From Maricaulis sp036231565 (GTDB lineage: Bacteria; Pseudomonadota; Alphaproteobacteria; Caulobacterales; Maricaulaceae), in NCBI GenBank assembly GCA_036231565.1, contig JAZAHA010000049.1:124001-188000 (forward strand): DNA of 64,000 bases, given 5' to 3'. A program made the position numbers and the translations under genes. The notes under the pieces were generated by a model. That model was not told the DNA's origin, did no database searches, and saw nothing but the letters and a program-made list of their open reading frames with translations. Below are positions 49,256-56,825 of this stretch, piece by piece (position 1 is the stretch's first letter; each line of letters opens with the position of its first letter).

Positions 49256-50317
49256 ATGACCTTGAGTTTTGAGGAAGCGCTCGTCGACTCCGCCGGCTTC
49301 GCCCGGCGCCATCTGTTGCTGGGGAATGGCTTTAGCATCGCCTGCCGTGGTGATGTTTTCCACTATGGCTCCCTGTTCAACCAGGCGGATTTCTCGGCGT
49401 GCCCAGAAGTGGTCGAGGTCTTTGAATCGCTGGACACACACGATTTTGAGTTCGCAATCCGATCTCTTGAAAGCGCGGCCAAAATCGCACCGATTTACGC
49501 CAAGCATGGAGCTGGTGCGGCCGATGTAATGCTTCAGCATGCTGCCGCGCTCAAGGAAGTGCTTTTACAGACAATTGCAGGCCAGCATCCTGATTTGCCC
49601 AACATAATTCCCGACGAGAAGTATCATGCATGCCGCTCGTTCCTCACCCACTTTCTGGGAACCGGCGGACAGGTTTTCACTCTGAACTACGACCTGCTGC
49701 TTTACTGGACGCTGATGCACACCGATGTGCCCGTTGGTGCAGACCCTGTTCAATTGGAAAACAACGATGGCTTCGGAAATCAGGAAGATGATCCCGGTGC
49801 CGACTACGTCGTCTGGCAGGGAGAGACGGGCGCTCATAGCGCAAAAGTCCATTTCCTCCACGGAGCCATGCATTTGTTCGACTCAGGCTCTGAGCTAAAG
49901 AAATACACGTGGGTGCGAACCGGTATTCCGCTCGTTGAGCAAGCTCGTGAGGCACTTGAAAGCGGATTCTTCCCACTTTTTGTCGCAGAAGGCACAAGCA
50001 CAAAAAAGAAGGCCAAGATCCGGCACAATGCCTATCTGTATCAGGGTTTGAAACAACTCAACGCCAACGCGACCAAGCAAAATGCTTGCTTCTTCATTTT
50101 CGGACATTCGCTCGCTGCGAACGACGATCATATCCTGACCCGGCTGGCCCGCGCCCGCTTCCCAAAGCTCTATGTTGGGCTTTTCGGTGACCCGGGCAGT
50201 GCGACAAATCGGGAAATCAAACGCCGCGCAGAAAGTCTGCCGCGGCTGCGGGCGCGCCGCTATCCACTAGAGATCGTCTACTACGATTCTGCCTCGGCCA
50301 AAGTCTGGGGAGAATAG
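49256..50317 (+). CDS. DUF4917 family protein, SIR2-like fold
   Basis: 353 residues. HLLLGNGFSIAC (GNGFS 23-27), VFTLNYDLLLYW (TLNYD 142-146), KVHFLHGAMHLF (HG 202-203) and CFFIFGHSLAANDDHIL match DUF4917. The order G-x-G-x-S, T-x-NYD, HG is that of SIR2-like proteins, several of which are NAD-degrading defence effectors, so I infer an NAD-related role. ATG 49256 is preferred (GGGGGT upstream); GTG 49223 would overlap the cyclase gene. Third gene of the island operon. Confidence 0.82.
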   Translation: MTLSFEEALVDSAGFARRHLLLGNGFSIACRGDVFHYGSLFNQADFSACPEVVEVFESLDTHDFEFAIRSLESAAKIAPIYAKHGAGAADVMLQHAAALKEVLLQTIAGQHPDLPNIIPDEKYHACRSFLTHFLGTGGQVFTLNYDLLLYWTLMHTDVPVGADPVQLENNDGFGNQEDDPGADYVVWQGETGAHSAKVHFLHGAMHLFDSGSELKKYTWVRTGIPLVEQAREALESGFFPLFVAEGTSTKKKAKIRHNAYLYQGLKQLNANATKQNACFFIFGHSLAANDDHILTRLARARFPKLYVGLFGDPGSATNREIKRRAESLPRLRARRYPLEIVYYDSASAKVWGE

Positions 50318-50319
50318 GA

Positions 50320-50586
50320 ATGGCGAAGCCTTGGGAAGACTACCAGCAAGTCATTGTCGAGACGTATTCTGCGGTCAAGTCGGGAAAGGCCACTCGAATT
50401 CACGCGCGCCCGGTAGAAGGAGAAGCCTTTCCGACAACTATGGATGTCGAATGTTCTCGCGCGATGCGGAGAGAACATCCGGTCGGAACTAGGTTCCGCA
50501 TCTGGGCAAAAGAAACCGACCGGGAAGGAGGAAAGCCCTTCCTCTATACCTCATGGCGGTGGCCATATGAGGTCGTCGATCAATGA
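50320..50586 (+). CDS. Small uncharacterised protein at the end of the defence operon
   Basis: 88 residues, 2 nt after the DUF4917 stop, with GGAGAATAGGA before ATG. I do not recognise a family. It is charged, with conserved-looking features RIHARPVEGEAFP, CSRAMRREHPVGTRFRIW and an aromatic end (LYTSWRWPYEVV); beta-rich, no membrane segment. Its stop overlaps the hsdR remnant start (ATGA), so it was also part of the type I operon order. It could be a regulator, immunity protein or RM accessory protein. Confidence 0.7.
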   Translation: MAKPWEDYQQVIVETYSAVKSGKATRIHARPVEGEAFPTTMDVECSRAMRREHPVGTRFRIWAKETDREGGKPFLYTSWRWPYEVVDQ

Positions 50587-50722
50587 CCCACACGCCGCGC
50601 ACTACCGAAACCTACACATCCCGCGTTCCCGTGGTGAAGGTCTTGATGGCGTTGGGCTGGAAATTATCGCCCTGCCCAAGTGCCTCGATATGCGGGGCGG
50701 CACGACCACCTCGACAGGCTGA
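50583..50722 (+). pseudogene. hsdR: Frameshifted 5' remnant of a type I restriction endonuclease gene
   Basis: From ATG 50583 the frame reads ETYTSRVPVVKVLMALGWK; after 50663 one base is out of register and the next frame continues IALPKCLDMRGGTT before a stop at 50720. HsdR N-termini of the kind T-E-x-Y-x-S-x-x-P-x-x-x-L-x-x-x-G-[YW] ... L-x-x-RGG fit this. The remaining ~1000 codons are gone. Assignment rests on about 45 residues, strengthened by the hsdS relic at the other end of the operon. Confidence 0.6.
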
Positions 50723-50786
50723 TGGACGATTAGCATGGCCTTTCCGGGCTGAGCTGTAAGAGCAAACGTGCGCGCTGACGCGCTGC

Positions 50787-50882
50787 GCGGCGCTTTGCGC
50801 CGCCCCCTCAGTCCGCTTCGCGGACAGCTCCCCCGCACGCGGGGCGAGCCCTGATCAGGCTTCCCCTGCGTGAGCGGGGGAA
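50787..50882. repeat. Hairpin-dense intergenic REP-like segment
   Basis: Several short palindromes follow one another: GCGGCG/CGCCGC (50787-50803), GTCCGC-ttc-GCGGAC (50811-50825), CCCCGC/GCGGGG near 50831-50845 and CTTCCCC/GGGGAAG near 50860-50882. The text resembles extragenic palindromes common in GC-rich alphaproteobacteria. It lies between the island and the convergent leuB end and may serve as a two-way terminator. Apart from the hsdR remnant, 50587-50933 holds no gene. Confidence 0.55.
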
Positions 50883-50933
50883 GTGGCCGAGGCCGGCCTT
50901 GCGCCGGGTGAGGTCGAAGGGGGCCGGTAAGCC

Positions 50934-51992
50934 CTAGGCCGCCACAGCCTCCGCCTCCAGCCGCTCCACCAGCTTCACCCCGGCGCCTGAACACGTCAGA
51001 TCCCCGCCGAGATCGCCCGTCCATTCGCCGGCCTCGTGCATGGCGTTGACCGCCTTGCGGATGCGGGCGGCGGCGTCGGCTTCGCCCAAGGATTCCAGCA
51101 GCTGGGCGGCGGCTTCGATGGCGCCGAACGGGTTGGCCTTGTCCTGGCCGGCAATGTCGGGGGCCGAGCCGTGGATGGGTTCGAAAATGCCGGGACGGGC
51201 CTCGCCCAGCGAGGCGGAGCCTAAAAGGCCGATCGAGCCGGGCAGCATGGAGGCCTCGTCGGACAGGATGTCGCCGAACATGTTCTCGGTGACGATGACG
51301 TCGAAACTGGCCGGGGCGCGCAGGAGGTGCATCGCCGCAGCGTCGACATACATGTGGTCGACCGCGATATCGGGATAGTCCCGCGCGCCCATCTCCGAGA
51401 CGGTTTCGCGCCACAGGCGGCTGGTTTCCAGCACATTGGCCTTGTCGACCGAGGTGAGACGGCCGCGCCGCAGGCGGGCCTGTTCGAAGGCGACGCGGGC
51501 GACGCGGGCGATTTCCGCGCGGCTGTAAGTGCAGGTGTCGGCGGCCTGGCTGTCCGTGCGCTCGCGCCGGCCGAAATAAATGCCGCCGGTCAGCTCGCGC
51601 ACGATCAGAAGGTCCGTCCCCGCTACGAGGTCGGCTCGCAGCGGGGACTTGTCCGCCAGCGCGGGGTGCACGCTGGCAGGTCTCAGATTGGCATAGACGC
51701 CGAGCGCCTTGCGCAGGGCGAGAAGGCCGGCTTCGGGGCGCGAGGGGGCCTTGTCCCATTTGGGTCCGCCCACGGCGCCCAGGAAGACCGCGTCGGCGGC
51801 CTGGCAGGCGGCCAGGGTCTCGTCGGTCAGGGGTTCGCCATAGCGGTCGATCGAGGCGCCGCCGAACGCGTGCTCCTCGAACTGGACCGAGAAGCCGGAC
51901 AGGGCCGCAGCCCGTTCGATGACGGCGCGGGCGACGCGGGTGATTTCCGGGCCGATCCCGTCGCCGGGCAGAAGGACGATGCGATAGGTCAT
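50934..51992 (-). CDS. leuB: 3-isopropylmalate dehydrogenase
   Basis: 352 residues. Oxidatively decarboxylates 3-isopropylmalate to 2-oxoisocaproate with NAD+. Motifs: LPGDGIGPEI, GAVGGPKWD, LLIVRELTGGIYFG, DKANVLETSRLWR, YVDAAAMHL, VTENMFGDILSDEASMLPGS and IHGSAPDIAGQDKANP. It is the last gene of the ilv-leu operon; its start overlaps the leuD stop by 4 nt. Confidence 0.97.
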   Translation of the reverse strand: MTYRIVLLPGDGIGPEITRVARAVIERAAALSGFSVQFEEHAFGGASIDRYGEPLTDETLAACQAADAVFLGAVGGPKWDKAPSRPEAGLLALRKALGVYANLRPASVHPALADKSPLRADLVAGTDLLIVRELTGGIYFGRRERTDSQAADTCTYSRAEIARVARVAFEQARLRRGRLTSVDKANVLETSRLWRETVSEMGARDYPDIAVDHMYVDAAAMHLLRAPASFDVIVTENMFGDILSDEASMLPGSIGLLGSASLGEARPGIFEPIHGSAPDIAGQDKANPFGAIEAAAQLLESLGEADAAARIRKAVNAMHEAGEWTGDLGGDLTCSGAGVKLVERLEAEAVAA

Positions 51993-52567
51993 GCGGTCTG
52001 TGTCTCGTAGGCGGTGATGGCGTCTTCGTTGGCGGTGAGGAAGCCGAGCGGGTCGGTGCCTTCCATCAGGCAGTGCCGGGCGAAGGGTTCGATCGTGAAG
52101 CCGAAACCGGGCCCGTTGCCCATCTCGACGCGCTGGGCGGCAAGGTCGATGGTGATCTCGACATCGGGATGGGCCAGCAACCAGTCATGCGCCTCTTTCG
52201 GGGCGAGGATCGGCAGGAGGCCGTTCTTGGCCGCATTGGAGCGGAAGATGTCGGCGATCTCCGAGGAGATGACGGCGCGGAAGCCGAAATCGTGCAGCGC
52301 CCAGGGCGCATGCTCGCGCGAGGAGCCGCAGCCGAAATTTCGCCCCGCCACGAGGATGCGGTGGGTTTCCGTGTCCAGCGCGTTGAGGGCGACGGTCTCC
52401 AGCGGCTTGCCCTCACTGTCATAGCGCCAGTCGTGGAAGGCCTTGTCGCCCAGCCCGTCGCGCGAGGTCGTGGTGAGGAAGCGCGCGGGAATGATCTGGT
52501 CGGTGTCGATGTCTTCCTGGTCGATCACGAAAGTGCGGCTGGTCAGCGTGGTGAAGCGTTCAGGCAT
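51989..52567 (-). CDS. leuD: 3-isopropylmalate dehydratase small subunit
   Basis: 192 residues. DTDQIIPARFL and GRNFGCGSSREHAPWAL are the LeuD swivel-domain motifs. With LeuC it isomerises 2- to 3-isopropylmalate. It overlaps leuC by 8 nt and leuB by 4 nt, implying translational coupling and equal subunit supply. Confidence 0.97.
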   Translation of the reverse strand: MPERFTTLTSRTFVIDQEDIDTDQIIPARFLTTTSRDGLGDKAFHDWRYDSEGKPLETVALNALDTETHRILVAGRNFGCGSSREHAPWALHDFGFRAVISSEIADIFRSNAAKNGLLPILAPKEAHDWLLAHPDVEITIDLAAQRVEMGNGPGFGFTIEPFARHCLMEGTDPLGFLTANEDAITAYETQTA

Positions 52568-53990
52568 GGGCGGGCTCCATCAGCGTCGCCGGGTCGATGA
52601 CATGGCCGGCGATCGCGGCCGCGGCCGCCGTGGCCGGGCTGGCCAGCACGGTGCGCGCGCCGGGACCCTGGCGGCCCTCGAAATTGCGGTTCGAGGTGGA
52701 GACGATCAGCTGGCCGGGCTCACCCTTGTCGCCATTCATGGCGATGCACATGGAACAGCCCGGCTGGCGCCACTCCGCGCCGGCCTCGATGAAGATTTTG
52801 TCCAGCCCTTCCGCCTCGGCCTGTTTGCGCACGGCGACCGAGCCGGGCACGACGAGGGCGCGCACGCCCGGTGCCACCCGGCGTCCGCTCATGATCGCGG
52901 CGGCGGCGCGCAGGTCTGTGATGCGCGAATTGGTGCACGAGCCGATGAAGACCTGGTCGACCTTCGCGCCGGAAACCGGCTTGCCCGCCTCGAACTGCAT
53001 ATAGCCCAGAGCGCGGCTGTGGGAGGCCGAGCGCGCGGCCGGAACCGGGGCGTCGACGGCGATGCCGGTATCCGGTGCCGTGCCCCAGGTGACCATCGGC
53101 CGGATCCGGGTGGCATCGATCACGACCTCATGATCGAAGCGCGCGCCCGGGTCGGAGCGGAAATGTGACCAGTGTGTCACCGCCATGTCCCACTTACGGG
53201 GGTCTGACGGCACATGTTCGCGACCCTTAAGCCACGCAAATGTGGTCTCGTCGGCGGCAATCATCCCCGCGCGCGCGCCTGCTTCGATCGACATGTTGCA
53301 GACCGTCATCCGGCCCTCCATGTCGAGCGCCTCGATTGCCTCGCCGGCATATTCGATCACGCATCCCGTACCGCCATCCACACCGATCTCTGCGATCACG
53401 GCGAGGATGATATCCTTGGCCGAAACACCCGGCGCCGTGGGGCCTTCCAGTGTGATCCGCATGGATTTCGGCTTGCGCTGCAACAGGCATTGCGTCGCCA
53501 GCACATGGCCGACTTCCGTCGTGCCGATCCCGAAAGCCAGCGCCCCGAATGCACCATGCGTCGCGGTATGACTGTCACCGCAGACAATCGTCATGCCCGG
53601 CTGGGTCGCCCCCAGTTCCGGCCCGATCACATGCACCACACCGCGATACTCGCTGTCCCAGCCATGCAGGGTAATCCCGTGCGCCGACGCATTCGCCTGC
53701 AGGGTCTCGACCTGTTTGCGGGCAGCCTCGGTGGCATAGGGCGGTGTCTCGCCCGGCGCGAAATCCAGCGTTGGCGTTGCGTGGTCGATCGTCGCCAGGG
53801 TGCGGTCGGGCCGGCGCACTTTGAGGCCGCGCCCGGCCAGGACCGCAAAGGCCTGGGGCGAGGTGACCTCGTGCACCAGGTGCAGATCGACATAGAGCAT
53901 GGCGGGCGTGTCGGCCGTCTCCGCCTTGACCAGGTGGGCGTCCCAGACCTTCTCGAACAGGGATCGCGGACGCCCGCTATCAGGCGACAT
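52560..53990 (-). CDS. leuC: 3-isopropylmalate dehydratase large subunit
   Basis: 476 residues. The aconitase-type 4Fe-4S cysteines lie in FIGSCTNSRI and QPGCSMCIAMN; CGDSHTATHGAFGALAFGIG and DLHLVHEVTSPQAF are diagnostic. I took ATG 53990 (GAGGTCC upstream), which overlaps the end of ilvE by 11 nt; the frame is open further but that part is antisense to ilvE conservation. Confidence 0.97.
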   Translation of the reverse strand: MSPDSGRPRSLFEKVWDAHLVKAETADTPAMLYVDLHLVHEVTSPQAFAVLAGRGLKVRRPDRTLATIDHATPTLDFAPGETPPYATEAARKQVETLQANASAHGITLHGWDSEYRGVVHVIGPELGATQPGMTIVCGDSHTATHGAFGALAFGIGTTEVGHVLATQCLLQRKPKSMRITLEGPTAPGVSAKDIILAVIAEIGVDGGTGCVIEYAGEAIEALDMEGRMTVCNMSIEAGARAGMIAADETTFAWLKGREHVPSDPRKWDMAVTHWSHFRSDPGARFDHEVVIDATRIRPMVTWGTAPDTGIAVDAPVPAARSASHSRALGYMQFEAGKPVSGAKVDQVFIGSCTNSRITDLRAAAAIMSGRRVAPGVRALVVPGSVAVRKQAEAEGLDKIFIEAGAEWRQPGCSMCIAMNGDKGEPGQLIVSTSNRNFEGRQGPGARTVLASPATAAAAAIAGHVIDPATLMEPAHA

Positions 53991-54936
53991 GCTGGACCTC
54001 CATCGGATTGTCCTGCACCGGCTGCAGCCAGCCGTGATGATCCGGGGTCTCGCCGGTGAACAGGCCGAAGAAGCGCTCCTGCATCTTCTCGGCAACCGGG
54101 CCGCGCCCGCCGCAGCGCACGATATGGCCGTCGACCGAACGCACCGGGGTGATTTCGGCAGCGGTGCCGGTGAAGAAGATTTCGTCGGCGACATAGAGGC
54201 TTTCGCGCGACAGGGTCTGCTCGCGCACGTCATAGCCTTCTGCCTCGGCCAGCTTGATCACGCTGTCGCGGGTCAGGCCGGACAGGATGGAGGCCGAGGT
54301 CGGCGGTGTGCGGATGATACCGTCGGAGACGACGAAGATGTTCTCGCCGGCGCCTTCGGACACCAGGCCGTTAACGTCCAGGCCGATGCCTTCGTCGAAG
54401 CCGCGCGAATGGGCCTCATGGCTGATCAGCACCGAGGACAGGTAATTGCCGCCGGCCTTGGCGCCGGTCGGGATGGTGTTGGGTGCGGCGCGGTTCCAGC
54501 TGGAGATGCAGCAATTCACGCCCTTGGACAGCGCCTCCTCGCCCAGATAGGCGCCCCAGGGGAAGGCCGCGATGCAGACATCGATACGGGTGTCCTTGCC
54601 CGGCAGGACGCCGATCCCGCCATAGCCGAAATAGGCGATGGGCCGGATATAGGCGTTCTTGAGATGGTTGGCGCGAACCGCCATGCGGCAGGCCGCTTCG
54701 ATCTCCTCCTGGGTGAAGGGGATCGGCATGTGATAGACGCGCGCGGAATCGAACAGGCGCCGGATATGGTCGGTGAGCCGGAAGATCACCGGGCCGGACG
54801 GCGTGTCGTAACAGCGGATGCCCTCGAACACCGAGGTGCCGTAATGCAGGGCGTGGCTCAGCACATGGGTCTGGGCTTCGTGCCAGTCAATGAGTTCGCC
54901 ATTGCGCCAGATGAAGTCGGTTTCGGAAATAGCCAT
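53980..54936 (-). CDS. ilvE: Branched-chain amino acid aminotransferase
   Basis: 318 residues, fold type IV PLP enzyme. The PLP lysine is in PTGAKAGGNYLSS; HALHYGTSVFEGIRCY and EGAGENIFVV are class IV aminotransferase motifs. It performs the last step to Leu, Ile and Val. It lies inside the operon between leuA and leuC, 16 nt after leuA. Confidence 0.96.
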   Translation of the reverse strand: MAISETDFIWRNGELIDWHEAQTHVLSHALHYGTSVFEGIRCYDTPSGPVIFRLTDHIRRLFDSARVYHMPIPFTQEEIEAACRMAVRANHLKNAYIRPIAYFGYGGIGVLPGKDTRIDVCIAAFPWGAYLGEEALSKGVNCCISSWNRAAPNTIPTGAKAGGNYLSSVLISHEAHSRGFDEGIGLDVNGLVSEGAGENIFVVSDGIIRTPPTSASILSGLTRDSVIKLAEAEGYDVREQTLSRESLYVADEIFFTGTAAEITPVRSVDGHIVRCGGRGPVAEKMQERFFGLFTGETPDHHGWLQPVQDNPMEVQHVA

Positions 54937-54952
54937 GGTCTTGGTGTCCTGA

Positions 54953-56542
54953 TCAGACGGCGTGTGCCGGTGTGGGTTGGTTGGCCTCGGCCCGGTCGTA
55001 GGCTTCGCCGCGATCGAGGGTGAACAGAAGGGCGTCGATGGCCGCGGTTACGATGTCGGGTCCGCGGGCCCGGCCGGAAAAGCGGCGGCCGTCGATCTCG
55101 ACCTCGATATCGGCCACGAATTCGCGGCCCGTGCCATTGGCCCGCATGCGGGTTTCCAGGCTGATGATGTCGACATCAGTGCCGGTGATCCGCTGGACGG
55201 CCGCAAAGGCCGCTGCAACGGGGCCGTCGCCCGAGGCGATGTCCGAGATCCGGCCCCGCACGGGATGTTCCAGCTCTATACGGGCAAATTGTTTCGGCTT
55301 GCGGCCGGCCGTGGTGCGCAGCTCGGTGCGCAGCACCGTCCATTGCGAACCGGAGGCCGAATACCCCTCCATCATGGCGACCAGATCGGCATCGTTGATC
55401 TCGCCATGCAGGTCGGCCGCGGCCTTGAACTGGGCGAAGATGTCGTTCAGTCGGTCCGGATCGGGCTGATAGCCCAGCTTGGCCAGGCGCTGCGAGAGGG
55501 CGTGCTTGCCCGAATGCTTGCCCAGCACCAGCGAGGAACCGGGAACGCCGACGCTCTCCGGGGTCATGATCTCATAGGTGCGCCGGTCGGCAATCATGCC
55601 GTGCTGGTGGATGCCGGCCTCATGGGCAAAGGCATTCTTGCCGACGATCGCCTTGTTCGGGGCAACGGCGGTTCCGGTCATGCGGGACAGGCGTTGGCTG
55701 GCGGCCCAGATCTGGGTCGCGTCGGCATGGCTGACGGCGGGGAAGATGTCGGCTCGCACCTGCAGCGCCATGACGATCTCTTCCAGCGAGCAATTGCCGG
55801 CCCGTTCGCCGATACCGTTGATGGCGCACTCGACCTGGCGTGCGCCGGCTTTCACGGCGGCCAGAGAGTTGGCGACGGCGAGGCCCAGATCGTTGTGGCA
55901 ATGGGCGGAGAAGATCACATGGTCCGGTCGCTCCACCTTGGCCACCAGGTCGGCAAAGACGCGGTAGATCTCGTCCGGTTCGGAATATCCGACCGTGTCG
56001 GGCACATTCAGCACATCGGCGCCGTTTCCGGCGGCACAGCTCAGGGCCTCGATCAGGAATTCCGGTTCTGTGCGCAGGGCGTCCTCGGCCGAGAACTCGA
56101 TCTCGTCGAACCGGCCCGCTGCGTGTTTCAGACAGCGCTCTATGGTCTGGATAACCTCGCGGCGCGACAGGCGCAGCTTGGCCTCGCGATGGATCGGGCT
56201 GGTGGCGATGAAGACGTGCAGACGGCTGCGCTGCGCCGGTTCCAGCGCATAGGCCGCGGCGTCGATATCCTTTTCCGTCGCGCGGGCCAGCGAGCAGATT
56301 GTCGGCCCGCGGACTTCCTGCGCGATCAGCCGGATGGCTTCCGCATCGCCCGGCGACGCGGCGGCGAAGCCGGCCTCCATCGTGTCGACCCGCAGATTGG
56401 CCAGGAGATGCGCCATCTCCAGCTTTTCCGGCGCGGTCATGGAGAAGCCGGGTGCCTGCTCGCCGTCACGCAGCGTCGTGTCGAAAATGTGCAGCCGTTC
56501 CGGCTGGCTGCTGGGTAAGGGGCTCAGTTTCGGGGCGGACAT
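54953..56542 (-). CDS. leuA: 2-isopropylmalate synthase
   Basis: 529 residues. TIM barrel with IFDTTLRDGEQAPGFSM, divalent-metal HxH in FSAHCHNDLGLAVANSLA, and GERAGNCSLEEIVMAL; the C-terminal ~130 residues are the LeuA regulatory dimerisation domain (DVDIISLETRMRANGTGREF) used for leucine feedback. First committed step of leucine synthesis. The start overlaps ilvN by 19 nt with GGAGACAGG upstream. Confidence 0.96.
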   Translation of the reverse strand: MSAPKLSPLPSSQPERLHIFDTTLRDGEQAPGFSMTAPEKLEMAHLLANLRVDTMEAGFAAASPGDAEAIRLIAQEVRGPTICSLARATEKDIDAAAYALEPAQRSRLHVFIATSPIHREAKLRLSRREVIQTIERCLKHAAGRFDEIEFSAEDALRTEPEFLIEALSCAAGNGADVLNVPDTVGYSEPDEIYRVFADLVAKVERPDHVIFSAHCHNDLGLAVANSLAAVKAGARQVECAINGIGERAGNCSLEEIVMALQVRADIFPAVSHADATQIWAASQRLSRMTGTAVAPNKAIVGKNAFAHEAGIHQHGMIADRRTYEIMTPESVGVPGSSLVLGKHSGKHALSQRLAKLGYQPDPDRLNDIFAQFKAAADLHGEINDADLVAMMEGYSASGSQWTVLRTELRTTAGRKPKQFARIELEHPVRGRISDIASGDGPVAAAFAAVQRITGTDVDIISLETRMRANGTGREFVADIEVEIDGRRFSGRARGPDIVTAAIDALLFTLDRGEAYDRAEANQPTPAHAV

Positions 56543-56823
56543 GCCTGTCTCCAGTGATATGAGGCGTGAGCCGCTTCGGCGGCCGCGATTTCCGGGGTGA
56601 AGACGGCGCGTACATCCATCAGGCGTCCGATCTGGCGGATCAGCACATCCAGCTGGCGTGCCGCATCGCGCGGCGTCACCTGCAGGGTGATGGTGGACTG
56701 GCCTTCACGCGCTTCGCTCTTGTCCAGCGTGCCGATCGTGTAGCCACGGCGCTCGACAAGTCCGATGAGGCGCATCAGGGCGCCTTCGGCTTCGGCAAGT
56801 TCGATGATGAGCGTGTTGAGCAT
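56524..56823 (-). CDS. Acetolactate synthase small (regulatory) subunit, short form
   Basis: 99 residues with one ACT domain (NTLIIELAEAEGALMRLIGLVERRGYTIG split as LIIELAEAEGALMRLIGLV then ERRGYTIGTL). It is much shorter than the ~160-residue IlvN/IlvH and nearer IlvM of the valine-resistant AHAS II in size, lacking the C-terminal domain. ATG 56823 with GGAGG upstream, 2 nt after ilvB. Feedback sensitivity is therefore uncertain. Confidence 0.85.
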   Translation of the reverse strand: MLNTLIIELAEAEGALMRLIGLVERRGYTIGTLDKSEAREGQSTITLQVTPRDAARQLDVLIRQIGRLMDVRAVFTPEIAAAEAAHASYHWRQACPPRN

Positions 56824-56825
56824 GA

